A stretch of DNA of 31,128 nucleotides, from contig BFEA01000268.1 in assembly GCA_003427395.1 (NCBI GenBank), forward strand, positions 1,448,290 through 1,479,417, written 5' to 3'. Under the pieces are notes generated by a model. That model ran no database searches. It was not told where the DNA came from and saw nothing but the letters and a program-made list of their open reading frames with translations. Origin of the DNA: Chara braunii. Its lineage: Eukaryota; Streptophyta; Charophyceae; Charales; Characeae. Below, piece after piece: positions 10,605-21,178 of the stretch (position 1 is its first letter; every line of letters begins with the position of its first letter). The position numbers were made by a program, and so were the translations under genes.

Positions 10605-10689
10605 GCAATTGGCGAACGTTCGCGGGTGGAGGCCACTTGTGTATGGCGTCAACCTTAGTTGCCTCAGGCTCAAGGCTTGCAACAGACAA

Positions 10690-11335
10690 ACAGTGCCCAA
10701 GATAGATGACGCTATCCCTCCTGAAATCAGATTTCTCTAAGTTGAGATGGAGCTACATTTTCTTGAGGATGGTGAACACTTCCTCGAGGTGCTTCATGTG
10801 TTCCTCGATCGATTTGCGGAAAATCAGAATGTCGTTCAGATACACAACCACAAATCGACCAATCTGTTCGCGGAGGACCTTGTCCATGAGACTTTGAAAG
10901 GTGGCTGGTGCGTTTGTGAGACTGAAGGGCAGTACAATGAATACGTAAAACCCATCCGTGTCTTGAACGCAATCTTGTGCTGGTTTGTAGTATCGACAAT
11001 CTGGTGGTATCCAGCCTTGAGGTCGATTTTGGAAAAAAACTTACACTCACCTACAACATCAAGCAAATCATCTATGCATGGCAATGGGTAGGCAATTTTC
11101 CTTGTGATGCAGTTTAGACCGTGGTAATCAATACACGTACGGAGTCTGCCTCCTTTCTTGAGGACAAAATTCCACAAATAAAACGGGTGCGATGATTCGG
11201 ATTCACTAGATTTAATCTATCCCTTGTCGATCATCTCATCGATCTGCTTTCGAAGTTCCTGCAACGAGCTGGATCACATACGGTATACGTAGGCCCTTAG
11301 GGGAACAACGCATTCGACCAACTCAATCGTGTGTT
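10690..11335 (-). pseudogene. Ty3 reverse transcriptase remnant
   Basis: Sense reading: HTIELV (start of the RT module), then QELRKQIDEMIDKG followed by a stop, WNFVLKKGGRLRTCIDYHGL, YPLPCIDDLLDVVGECKFFS, KIDLKAGYHQI and AFKTRMGF. After a frameshift come FKVSW and the active-site block VVVYLNDILIF (YLND at 10831-10842). The family motif is YLDD, so the first catalytic Asp of the pair is Asn. EEHMKHLEEVF and LGHCLSVASLEPEATK continue the domain. At least two stops and frameshifts make it non-functional. Confidence 0.9.
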
Positions 11336-11497
11336 TGACCGATCATGTGGGAATTCCAAGGGGTTCGACCACAACTTCCCGAAATCGGTCGAGTAGGCTT
11401 TAGATGCTTGTTAGGATCGGCGGGGTGGGGGATCAGAGAAAGGATCACCTTGATCAAGTCACATAATTTTGGTAAAGGAGACCGAATGTGAAGTAGA

Positions 11498-12142
11498 CTA
11501 ATTTGGAATAGAAGTAGGTGGAGAAGAAGAAATACAAGAAGTAGGATTTGGACTAACCGCAAAAGTAGAAGGCACATGAGTAGGACAAACATAAGCAACA
11601 TAGAATTGTTCTTCCTCCTTTTGCTTGCGCCATTTTTTGTAGAACTGCATTGCATTGAGACAGGTTTCTTGGGATTCGCTTTTCCTGTCTACTATTACTG
11701 TGCATTCATTTCCCAAAGCATCATCCGCCACAAAGATATCAGCCTTCCACTCAGTCCATTTGCATTGGAATCGTAACCAGCCCAATCCAAGAAATGCGTT
11801 GAAAGGACATTTATCCAACACATAGAAGTTGAGTGCATGTGTGACTGTCTTCTCTTTGTCAAAGGTAGGGCGCACACCTTTGGCTGCATGCGTAGAGGAG
11901 ATAAGTTATTTGTTGCCTACTTGGGTCTTGCAATGGGCCTGCAACTCCACTTGCTTCATTCCCAAGCCCACCTTGCATACCCCGTGGGGAAACATGAAGT
12001 TAGTAGTTTTCCCATAATCAACCAAAACACGGAGGTAACAGTGGTTGATGAGAAGCTTGAAGAAAATAAACTCCTCTCCCCCTTGAGCATGTCGTTGTTT
12101 CATCTCGGCCCCCGGCTCTAAGTGATAGTGGAAGTTTACCAT
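11498..12142 (-). pseudogene. Ty3 aspartic protease remnant
   Basis: One frame reads FIFFKLLINHCYLRVLVDYG then KTTNFMFP, the retropepsin active-site region. The catalytic D-S/T-G appears as D-Y-G. A second frame (11875 downward) continues with FYVLDKCPFNAFLGLGWL, the usual D.ILG..WL strand of plant gypsy proteases. Then comes a Ser/Pro-rich linker with PTHVPSTFAVSPNPTS toward RT. The frameshift between the halves and the altered motif indicate loss of function. Confidence 0.8.
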
Positions 12143-12665
12143 CTCAGACTCCTTCCAAGGCTCGACATAGAGAACATTACATGTGCCATCCTTTGAATCA
12201 GTAGATGATGGGGCTTCAAGAGAGGACTGTTGATCTGTGTCAGGTTCAGGCTCGCTTCCTGTAGAAGGTGTTAATGCAATTTGTATGCCCGATTCGGGTG
12301 TCCTTGCAGCAGCCTATAACAACTTTGGACTTAATGATTGGGTCTCAGGCAATGTAGACAAACTCCCTCCTTGATCCTAGCCTTCCATTCACTTTTGCTG
12401 ATCCGGAGGTTTGGTTGCAGCATCCTCCGGTTTGGCTGCGATCTCGACTCCTTTGGGGAGTGGGACATAGTTCTTCCTTGAATTCTGGGTTGGTCTCTTC
12501 AGATTTGGGTTTTCTCGCCATTGTTAATATCAGATTCATGGGCTGAAGATGAACAGGCACAGGATGTATCAGAATCTTGTTCTTGATCGTCATCAAGTGG
12601 GGTCATCTGCATAGGCCTCCTTATCAGCCTTCAGCATGTCATGCACAGCAAAGTGGTTGCTGCCT
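12143..12665 (-). pseudogene. Gag-protease linker, unassigned
   Basis: Broken open frames of low complexity (TPQRSRDRSQTGG, LGSRREF). No CCHC zinc knuckle was found, so either the nucleocapsid motif is lost or this lineage lacks it. Confidence 0.5.
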
Positions 12666-13340
12666 CTAAACCGCTTGCTGCCTATAGGCTTTTTGCTTCT
12701 TGTTGTGGAAACGAGGTCTTGTGCCTCGAGGCTGACTACATCCTGCATGAGGGAGAGCCAGACCGTGTATCCAATGTAGGCGATGTGTGTAAGCAGTGGG
12801 AATCACACCCTTCACAACGTCCATGCATGATTGTGCAGTCATATCCAACCCGGGAGTAGCGAAACGTCTGCTTACATACAATTGCAGGTTGTGCATGGTG
12901 CCCGTCCACTTGTTGCTCTTGAGATTATCAAGCTTGTTCCTTAGTAAGGAAGCAGCATGTGGATCTTTGTATTGTTTAATCAATATTTCTTCCAGTGTGG
13001 CCACGGGTTTGGCCTTGAGCCATTGCGTCAGATTAAGCTTAGTGTACCCGGATTGTATAGCTTGGACTTCTAAAGAGCCCCGTTCGCCGGGTTCGATGTT
13101 GGTCCCCATGATCAAGTACTGGCTCAGTAACTGAGTTCCCAGTACCTCGAAGTAGGCTTTCATGGAGCTGATCCAGGACTCCACGTCTTCCTTGTCGTAC
13201 TTAGACGGTATTCGTACCCCATTTCTGTCTACGTCGGGACTGCTATAATCGGCACCAGCAAATGCTGTGTCTGAACTCGAGGCTGCAACAGTTGCAGAAA
13301 TCCCTGCGCTGTCACATGTTGAAGCGGCAGCGGGGTCTGC
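12666..13340 (-). pseudogene. Ty3 gag capsid remnant
   Basis: The longest open stretch reads RNGVRIPSKYDKEDVESWIS then SMKAYFEVLG, and continues KLNLTQWLKAK, EEILIKQYKDPHA and WTGTMHNLQLYV. The pattern P.K(F/Y)....D...W...M..YF and a later W.GT...L..YV is that of plant gypsy gag. It is open back to a stop near 13360. Its job would be to form the cytoplasmic particle. No partner host genes are adjacent. Confidence 0.75.
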
Positions 13341-13883
13341 ACGTGATGTGAGTCCCTATTGAACCACACTTCGAGATGAAGAGGTGAGGCATCGAGAGGC
13401 GCAAGGACAAACTGGTTAGCAGAATTTGGGATCTAGGCCTGATGCAGATTTGCCATCTGCTGCATCTGATCACTGTGCTCCTTGGCCATGGATCCGCAAT
13501 TTGCGTCTCCAGTTCACTTACCTGGTCAAAAAGTTTAGCGATCAGACCAGAAAATTCACCAAGTAGGTGACAGTCTATGAGAGCATGCACATATGTGACC
13601 AGATCTTTCTTGACCTCAGTGTCGGGACTGTTTTAGAAACAGCCTCGTGGTCCGCAAGAGCGGTTTTCCGCTTTTCGTCCTCTGCCTTCTCCTCTCTCCG
13701 TCCCTTGGTGTAGAGAACTGGGAACAATGGTTTGTCCTCTTTGTCGGCTGCATCCAGTTGGGCCTTTAAGGCCATAGAAGCCTTTACTGCTGCCATTTCA
13801 GCAAGTCCCTCAGGACGGGTGCTCTCTCCTTTCGTCCACAAGTCTCTACGGGCATCGAAATATGAACTCCGAAAAAGAAACAA
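13341..13883 (-). pseudogene. Probable gag N-terminal region
   Basis: Two overlapping frames (13883 down to 13575, and 13590 down to 13312). The first is charged and alanine/lysine-rich (MAAVKASMALKAQLDAADKE), coiled-coil-like. Position suggests the N-terminal part of gag, but no family motif proves it. A frameshift separates it from the capsid frame. Confidence 0.5.
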
Positions 13884-15127
13884 ACTGAAAAGCTCAAAGG
13901 AGAGAAAGTAGAACTCCTAGCCAGAGCGCCATTACATTTGGACTAGAGAGCAACCAAAAAAATAAAAGTAATTCAGATGAGAGTTCTGATCCAGCGTCTC
14001 AGCCTGATCAGACCGAATACGAGATCCCCTCGAGTCCAATCTGATCAGTTTCGTGACCGTACGGCAAACTCAGACATCGAGTGACGACATGCAACAGTGA
14101 AGAATTGAGTGGTGTATAAGGTGCAAATCAAGCTATGGACCTTGCGGTCAAAGTATACAAAACATCTCAGCCGAGATCCCCTCGGCAGCGAGTGCTCTAA
14201 CCAGAGAATAAAACTTTACGTCCCAGACAGAAAGAGTATGGTCTAACGTCAAACAGATTTGGGCCTAAGGGGCCCTTCATGCTTGGGTCTGGTCCCACTG
14301 GGTACCCGGAAGGTCCCAAGTAGGTTGTGACCAAGTACCAACCACGAAGAGTCCCACATGGACCTACTTTTTGCCTCTACCGAACTGAAAAACGAATTCC
14401 AACTTCAAAAAGACCCTACAGTAGAAATATATGGCGTCCAAAGCAAGATACCTCATCTCTTCATCCATCAGGTGAGAAAACAGTTTCCATACTCAGATTC
14501 ACAAATCAATTCCACAGAGGAGTAGGAAAAGAAACCCAGTGTAACCCCAACAGGCAATCAATACCATGCACACACATACATGGGCATCCCGGAGGTGCAC
14601 GAGACTTACCTGAGTGGCCTGAGCTTCAATATGAATACAACTCACCCCCCTTTCTGATGGTCCTCCTGACCCATTTAATGCAACTCCTACACTAAAGTCC
14701 TATCTAGGAAGGTCGGACTCCAACACCAAAGTGCAACGCCGGATTCCCCGCAGATGATGAAGTACAAAGTAGCAACTTGCAGTCCGTAGATGCAGAATGG
14801 CTGCTTTCCTCAAGCTCGCCTGTGTGAGGGAAGCCCTAAAGTTGCTAAGTGTCTCCCTTGAATCAGATTCCAGGTGCAAATGCCTCTCGCTGTCGCCTCT
14901 CCCAAATGCTGCACGAAGTCTTATCGAAGTGTCTCGCCACTTCAATCTACTCTCCCACAACCCAGTGGGTCAAGTGTCAACCCAACATGACCTAATCAGG
15001 TGGGGGCAGCTTTCCTTAACTATGCTGCCCCACTTCCCTCAATTTCCAGCCCTATCTCTAAGTGGTAGCCCTCCACTTCGGTTAGGGTTGGAGCGGCGAA
15101 GTCAACTCTCACCACCAAGTAGAATCC
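13884..15127 (-). other. Ty3 leader between primer binding site and gag
   Basis: About 1.24 kb without recognisable protein in either direction. It is expected to hold packaging signals; none can be identified by eye. Confidence 0.6.
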
Positions 15128-15139
15128 GCTCTGATACCA
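15128..15139 (-). promoter_or_regulatory. Primer binding site for initiator tRNA-Met
   Basis: The minus strand reads TGGTATCAGAGC one base after the LTR end CATAACA. This is the standard complement of the 3' end of plant initiator tRNA-Met, used by many plant LTR elements. It fixes the element's orientation. Confidence 0.93.
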
Positions 15140-15140
15140 A

Positions 15141-16293
15141 TGTTATGATCCTGGCCAATTTCAAAGTACACATTCATCAGAAAGTACAATGCTGTCCAAT
15201 TGAAAAAAGAAATGAATGAAGTTGAGAGGAGAGAGAGGGAAAGTAAAATGTACACCAGCATAGACCAATGATAATGTTGAATGGCTGAACCAGAATCAAT
15301 GTCCGAATCCCTCTTCTACTGCAGGCATCACATGAGGTCCACCATAGCCATGGCCATCCTTCTTCCTACTCCTTCCACGGACGAGGCCATGGCGGACTAC
15401 CAGGGCACTGCTCTGCTGTGCAAATGACAACACAAAGCAGCTATTGCTGCTCTAGCTCAGGCTGCCATGCCTGACTCTGCCTCGAAACTTCTTGGTGTAG
15501 CTCTGCCCCAACGGATGCAACGCCCACCAAGGTGATGAAGATGGCATCCACCATAGCCAGGTAAGTACCTCTGGCGCTCCTCCCTCCTTGTCCTGGTCTT
15601 CTTCCTCCTCCTGTCCTTGCTCCTCCCCAGCAGCGATTCTCTGATGCTAGCGCTTCTCCAGCCAGCGCTCCAACCAGTGTGTCGCCAAACTTGCACACCG
15701 GCAATGAGGTGGAGATACAGCGGCCTGCTTGCCTCTTGGCGAGTGACTTCCTAGGCCGCGCGGCCTCCAAGCAACCGGTATCTCCTCCCTTTCTGAGGGA
15801 AACATTGTTGCAGACTCTGATATTGCCTGTACAGGCCCTAGACTCAGACTGGTTGAACTGGTACCTGCTAAGACCTAGCCTACAACTACTGAGCCTCTAA
15901 AAATGCCAACTTTTGTATTCTTCTGCTCGGCCTCGAGGACCCGGCACATCTACCTCTACATGGTCCGGTACCGGCCTACCTGCTACTTGAGTGTTTACCA
16001 CTGTTGCGGGCCTCTTTTCTCGCCACTTGAGTGTTTTCCCCGCTGCAACCCTCAATGTCACGGCCACGGGTAAGTACTGGCCCTCCGGGCCTTCCGAACA
16101 AACAAGTGCCCTTGCGGGTCACACACGCACTCAAGCCGACAGGCACTCAGACAGGCATGCAGACCAGCAAGCACGCACCCATACAGACTTAGAAAACTGA
16201 GCAACAAGCGGGAGACTCAGTAAGGCATACATTCCATGAGCAGAACTCAGAAATCAGCGTTGTGTCTCAGTCCGTGTTTGGCAGGTCATTACA
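15141..16293 (-). repeat. 5' LTR of the Ty3 element
   Basis: 1153 bp. Relative to the other LTR it has a single copy of the 42-bp internal unit, no GAA expansion, and about 70 extra bases around 15870-15960 (from GCTAAGACCTAGCC to GGACCCGGCACATC). Followed by TTTGT at 16294. Confidence 0.93.
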
Positions 16294-17413
16294 TTTGTAA
16301 ATAATTGCTGAGGTTGCAAGTCAACAGTAGAGCAGCTTGTAAGTGATTGCGTTTATCCTCACTCGTTCCATTCCTATGATGCTATCAGTGGAGAGTCTGG
16401 AGACCTGATACGGAAATTATATTCCATGGTCGAAGGGAACTGAGACCTGAAACGGAAATTATATTCCATGGTTGAAGGGAACTAATTTGGCAATGTGGCA
16501 ATATGTGAAGACACACAAAAAAGGCAGTGTGTGAAAATACGCTCAGAGGAAGAGGCAACGGAAAACTGGTGGCCTCATACAGCTTTTCTTGTGTGAAAGG
16601 TTTGCCAGGGTTCAGGTTGGCGCCACATATGCGACAAGATCCAGATTGGTACTGAGGTTCAGGCGTGGGTTTCTCGGGACTGAGACTGTCGACGTAATGC
16701 CACCAGAAAGTGATGCCTTGTCTTCTACATGCACCTCGCTACTATGCGGCTCGATATGCTTCAGTGTGTGGCTTTAGCATCCTTTGTTCTCTGTGTCTGC
16801 TATTTTTGCTGCGCAAAGCCGTGGTGGATAGCTTTGTAAAGTTGTTGAAAGTTTCTTCTTGTTGGCCACCACATAGTTTGTCAAGAGATGAAGCAAGCAA
16901 GGAGGGAAGGGGGTGATGGTGGAAGGAATCATGGAGAGTGAGAGGAGAGGCAAGATTATGAGCTCAGTTATTGATTTTCCTTACTCCAGGACTTGGCAGG
17001 AGTCCCTTGGTTGGGAATCAATCTTGTTTGCAGTCTTCTGGGGTGATTATGTGCAAAAGCCAGCTGCGTGGGAATTTAAGCCCGTTGTTAGGTGTCTTGA
17101 CCTCCTATTGAATGCATAAAGAGGCTAGTCTGCTTCATGTGACTTCACAAGCTGTTTGTATGAGTTGGGCTGTATACTGGAAGGAAGGGCCTGCAAAGCT
17201 TTAAAGGTAAATTGTACGTAGGATGATCTGTGAACCGAAAGGTGTGATCAGCACAACAAGGTGAATGTTCTAAACGTCAGGGTCTACTCGGTGCCAAGAC
17301 TGGATGCAGGCTCTTGAGCTCCTCTTGGATGAAAGAGGAACAATGACTCTGTTAGTTTACTAAATATGAACGATCGAGATGCTCATTCTTGTCTGGTTTA
17401 AACCTTGGCACAG
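16294..17413 (+). other. End of 11.1-kb TOR intron
   Basis: Non-coding sequence to the CTTGGCACAG acceptor at 17413. The only structure seen is a 42-bp tandem duplication at 16400-16483 (GAGACCTGA at 16400 and 16442). Confidence 0.7.
16400..16483. repeat. 42-bp tandem duplication
   Basis: Two near-identical units containing ACGGAAATTATATTCCATGG, differing at two or three positions. Confidence 0.9.
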
Positions 17414-17523
17414 GTTTTTGAGATCCGTGAGCTGGCAATCAAGGTGCTTGGACGAATTAGGAATAGGAATCCTGCGTTTATCTTGTCGAGGATGCGAGAT
17501 CATCGGCAATACCTTCTGGGGGG
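17414..17523 (+). CDS. TOR: TOR exon (HEAT repeats), third in window
   Basis: 110 bp, 36 codons plus two bases. It reads VFEIRELAIKVLGRIRNRNP then AFILSRMRDHRQYLLGG. It matches the TOR stretch D..VRE.AI...GR...KNPA.VLP.LRR, one of the best conserved parts of the solenoid. The acceptor is TTGGCACAG. The donor is GG|GTTAGA at 17524. The phase-2 end pairs with the next exon's first base to give GG|LDVKTREE. The loop between this helix and the next is about four residues shorter than I recall for land-plant TOR. Confidence 0.87.
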
Positions 17524-18422
17524 GTTAGATATAATGTACGCATCTTCTTGCTCCCAGTTGCCCCTCATTGATAGCTCTGTACAAGTGTACTTTCCCCTTT
17601 GAGTGTCTTGTTTTTCTGGGGCAGCCCCCCTTTTAAGACCATGTTCTCATTTCCAGTTGTGAATTGTGGATTGTATGCTTTTCTAGTTTTGTGCCTTCAG
17701 TCACCTGCTGCCTGCCCCTTTTTTACACATTCGGGTCCCACTTTTGTGACCAATGGTTTAAGTTTTTGTTTTGGTTCTGGTTTTTATGTCCTTGTAAACT
17801 CTGGAAGTGCTGTATGGTATTCGTGTTGAATTGAGGGTCGCAACCATTTAGTCTGTTCAAGTGAGTAGATTATCTTGTGGGCTTCCCCCCCCCCCCGTCT
17901 TGCAATCAGGGCCAGACGCAGATGAATTGTCGGCCATCATGTCCCGAGCTTAGTAGAAAAAGCGGCTCCAGCAAAGAGGAATCATTGCCAACGACAGGCT
18001 CAATTGTGAAACGTCCTTAGAGATTACTGTTACGAGGGACCCTGATTAGGGAGCTTTCACAACTCTTTTCAGCTCTGACCAAATCAGGCCCACAGGGATA
18101 TGCTTTTGCTACCTGCTTTTGTGATTTTCTTTGATCTTCAGCTCTTGTCATGGCCTTCCAGGTAATTTGATGTGCGCTGAAAGAGTAGTCACGCTTCTAA
18201 AGCTCATACTCAATTTAAGTCACTGTGGCTCTATCTGTGCATCTGAGAACTGTGTTTCAAAGTCAGATGCATGGTGAGACGATAGTTGGTGGATGGTGTC
18301 CGGAATGTGTAGCACTGTTGGCTGTGATTTGTTGTGAAATAGTTGACGGGCATGGGGTGGTATTTGAACTTAACTTCCCTGGTTAATGAAGTTGCAGAGT
18401 AACAGCTAGAAAACCGTTCACA

Positions 18423-18526
18423 GAACTGCTAGCAAAACAGAATAATCCAAGGCATAGGGAATTGTGCATAGGGAGAACTGCTAGCAAAACAGAATAATCC
18501 AAGGCATAGGGAATTGTGCAGAGGGA
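18423..18526. repeat. 52-bp tandem duplication
   Basis: GAACTGCTAGCAAAACAG occurs at 18423 and 18475, followed in both by AATAATCCAAGGCATAGGGA and AATTGTGCA. The copies are nearly identical, so the event is recent. Confidence 0.93.
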
Positions 18527-18593
18527 GTATGTTCATCTGTCCTTCCCTCATGTTTCGGTTTTTCAGGGTTCTACAAACCGTTTTTCATTCTGG

Positions 18594-18750
18594 GCCATTT
18601 GGGAGGGGTCACTCGAGGGCTGGTAGGGGGTTCATCCAAGAGGGACTGTGTAGGGGGTCCGTTCAAGAGGTGCCATTTGGGAGGGGTCTCTTGAGGGTGG
18701 CAGGGGGTCCGTTCAAGAGGGAGTGTGTAGGGAGGGAGAGGGGGAATTGC
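18594..18750. repeat. G-rich 78-bp tandem repeat
   Basis: GCCATTTGGGAGGGGTC at 18594 and 18672 starts two diverged units with several GGGG runs (GTAGGGGG, GGCAGGGGG). G-rich sequence with further GGGG runs continues to about 18990. Confidence 0.8.
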
Positions 18751-19570
18751 ACAGGATTGAAAGGGGGGGTCGGTAAATGGTCAGGTGTTGAAAGAGGATT
18801 GTGGGGGTGTTGTTGCTGGATAAAATTGTGAAGGGGCTGAGGGGTTTCAGTTTGAGAGAGAGGGAGGGCAGTTCGGGAGGGGTACAGGGGGGCGATCCAT
18901 AGTGAGGCCGAATAGGTTTGTCTGCAGGGATGGCAGTGAGAGAGGGGGCCACTTGAAGGGGTGTTGGCGGGGAAGGGAAGTGAGTGTTGAAGGCGGGGAG
19001 AGTGTGGCTCAGGGGTTTTCATGTGGCTGGTTCCATAAGGGAGGGTTGTAGCTCCGTCTATATGCAGAATTAACAGACACATGGTATGAAACTGTTGGAA
19101 TGTATCTGTTCAAAATGGACCTACAACGTAAGGGAGGGTTGTAGCTCATTACGTCTCTTGAAAGTCTTGGAATGTACTTCTGTTCAAAGTCTTACGATGT
19201 ATAGAAATTGGAAGCTTCATCACCAGTCCATTTGGGCCGTGTACTGGACGATGACCCAGATGCGTGGTCGATCACACATTTATATGATCGACGAAGTATG
19301 TGGGCCATCACCTGCACGAACAACCCAGGGTTGATCTCCATTGGTCAGGTGGATCTGGACTGTTTGTTGGTGAAAGACCCAGATTGGCCTGGTACCGATG
19401 CAAACCTACGAGGTAATGACAGCGGATCCACGGGAAGGCAACAATAGTCGCATCACCACTGCTTTTAGCTGCTCCCTGCAGGCGACCTGCTGTCCACCTT
19501 TGCACCTTGAGCCACGTGGTGCTGGTTTGGGCTTTCCGCTGTTGCCTGCTGCATGCCTACGCCTCCTTTT

Positions 19571-19626
19571 TTTCTTCTTCTTCTTCTTCTTCTTCTTCTT
19601 CTTCTTCTTCTTCTTCTTCGTCTTCT
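19571..19626. repeat. (TTC)n microsatellite
   Basis: About 18 TTC units in the TOR intron. A poly-Phe frame through it is an artefact. Confidence 0.95.
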
Positions 19627-21078
19627 TAGTCCTCTTCGTCATCTCCTCCTCCTCCCCCCCGCCCGTCCCCCTCAGAGGATCCCACCCACCCTTCCTCTCA
19701 TTTATTCACCTGGCCTTGCAGCCTAAAGGGGAAAAAATGACAACAGAAAACAAAGAAATGAAAGGAAAAGAAAGTGGGGTACAGAAAGAACCTCAAGAGC
19801 TACTTTCTCCTCATTTTGGTTCGTTGTTAGAGGCCTGGATTTCTAATCACTCCTATTTCTGTCTCTCTCAATCCCGCCTGCTGCTTCCTTCTACATGTGT
19901 TTCTGAACAACAATTGTCCTCTCAGCTCGTCAGACCACCCGAGTTCCACCGTCTACCTTTGCCCCTTCTCTGCTTCAAATGTGCTAGACACCTAGGCAAC
20001 TCATTCTACGCCGACTGTCTTGTAGTCTTCAAGAACGAGCTGTAGGAGTGCAAGACCCCAAGCAATGAGCTTAGGAAGCTGAACAGATACGCTAAGAAAC
20101 CTTTGTCTTGTGGTGAAACACTCGTCTTAACAGGTTTTGAGATGTAGATACATTTACAATTTTATGGACATATGGATGAACATTTTGGTTGTTGAATCAT
20201 GCTGATTCAATTTGATTGTTGTAATCTTAGGATGGATGGAGAGAGGCATAAATGATTGCGCAGATCAACCAATGGGCGGACACGTGTATTGATAGGGAGG
20301 TGGATAGTCTGTAGGCAAAGGGCAAGATGGTGGGACATAAATAAAAAGCAAGTAGGCCGACAAATAGACGATTCAGTTTTGAACGTAGGTCCAAACTGTT
20401 ATTGGGAAGCAGCATCTGCCTGAAATCAGGTCCAGTGTCATCAAAGGATGACAGAGGGTGGAAATCCCAGTGGACCAATTGCAAAACTAATACTGCTGGG
20501 AACCAGGTGAGCATCCCGTTCTTGTAAGAGAGAATCGAAAACAATCAGAAAAGTTTGATGTCTCATACAACACACCTCCACATTTTCCTCTTAGGTCAGA
20601 GTGGTCAGACACCATTAGAAAAGATGAGCAAACAAAGACCAAAACCTTTCTGCACGCCTGAAGTAGACAACGTTTCGACGCCGCACTTCAATGATGATAT
20701 CCCCGAAGGAGGACCAGACAAAAGAACCTCAACTGGGAACTTGTTGCCCCAAGTCTAACAGCATGGAAACTGAGTTTTCAGAACTTGAGCAAAGATCACT
20801 CCTCGTTGAGCTCTGCTGGTGCACTGAAGAGGATATGTTGATGCAAAGAGGCACTCTATCTCCCACTTATTGGTGAACAGCGGAGGGTGTGTGCACTCTG
20901 GCAGTTACTGAGGCACAAGTTAGTGCATCAGTAGTGGCTGGTGTTGTGGAGATGATATTGCTGTGCATTGTTGTTCAGGAGGCATGCACCTGATACAAAG
21001 TATATAGGTTGGAAGATGACTTTTCGGGTGTCAAGGGGAGGTCAGCATGATCATGTGCTGTGTTTGGTATGGATGCAG

Positions 21079-21178
21079 GTTAGATGTGAAGACTAGAGAA
21101 GAATGTACAAAACTCTTAGGTGTTCTTATGCGAAGTTGTCCAGAAGCTGTATCATGTGATTACCCAACCATTTTAGAG
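21079..21178 (+). CDS. TOR: TOR exon (HEAT repeats), fourth in window
   Basis: 100 bp: one base completing the previous codon, then 33 codons reading LDVKTREECTKLLGVLMRSC then PEAVSCDYPTILE. It matches the TOR helix pair with CREE.AKLLG.L.RNC. The acceptor is GGATGCAG before 21079. The donor is GAG|GTTTGT at 21179, phase 0. The exon carries on to TLISKLREAM in the next exon with no missing residues relative to TOR. Confidence 0.86.

Larger units (their letters stand above)
6857..16293 (-). mobile_element. Ty3/gypsy LTR retrotransposon, antisense in TOR intron, degenerate
   Basis: A 9437-bp element with LTRs at 6857-8138 and 15141-16293 and a 7.0-kb interior. Sense is the minus strand, opposite to TOR. 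Seen, in sense order: LTR, TGGTATCAGAGC primer binding site, leader, gag, protease, RT, RNase H, integrase, GAGAGGGGGG polypurine tract, LTR. Known: the RT-RNase H-integrase order is that of Ty3/gypsy (Metaviridae). LTR ends read TGTAATG...CATAACA. Flanks TTTTG (left) and TTTGT (right) share TTTG, consistent with a slightly decayed 4-5 bp target duplication. Frameshifts, stops and altered catalytic motifs (protease DYG, RT YLND, RNase H TNAS) show it is non-autonomous. Extra LTR indels suggest an old insertion. Confidence 0.93.
17524..21078 (+). other. TOR intron, 3.6 kb
   Basis: No second gene recognised. It includes a C-run at about 17886-17897, a 52-bp tandem duplication (18423-18526), G-rich 78-bp repeats (18594-18750) and a (TTC)n tract (19571-19626). 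19630-21078 shows no repeat or coding signal beyond short chance frames. Confidence 0.65.

Noticed and set aside
19398-20045. 215-residue plus-strand frame containing a poly-Phe run
   Set aside because: The poly-Phe comes from (TTC)n. The flanking residues show no recognised family, and it lies within a TOR intron.
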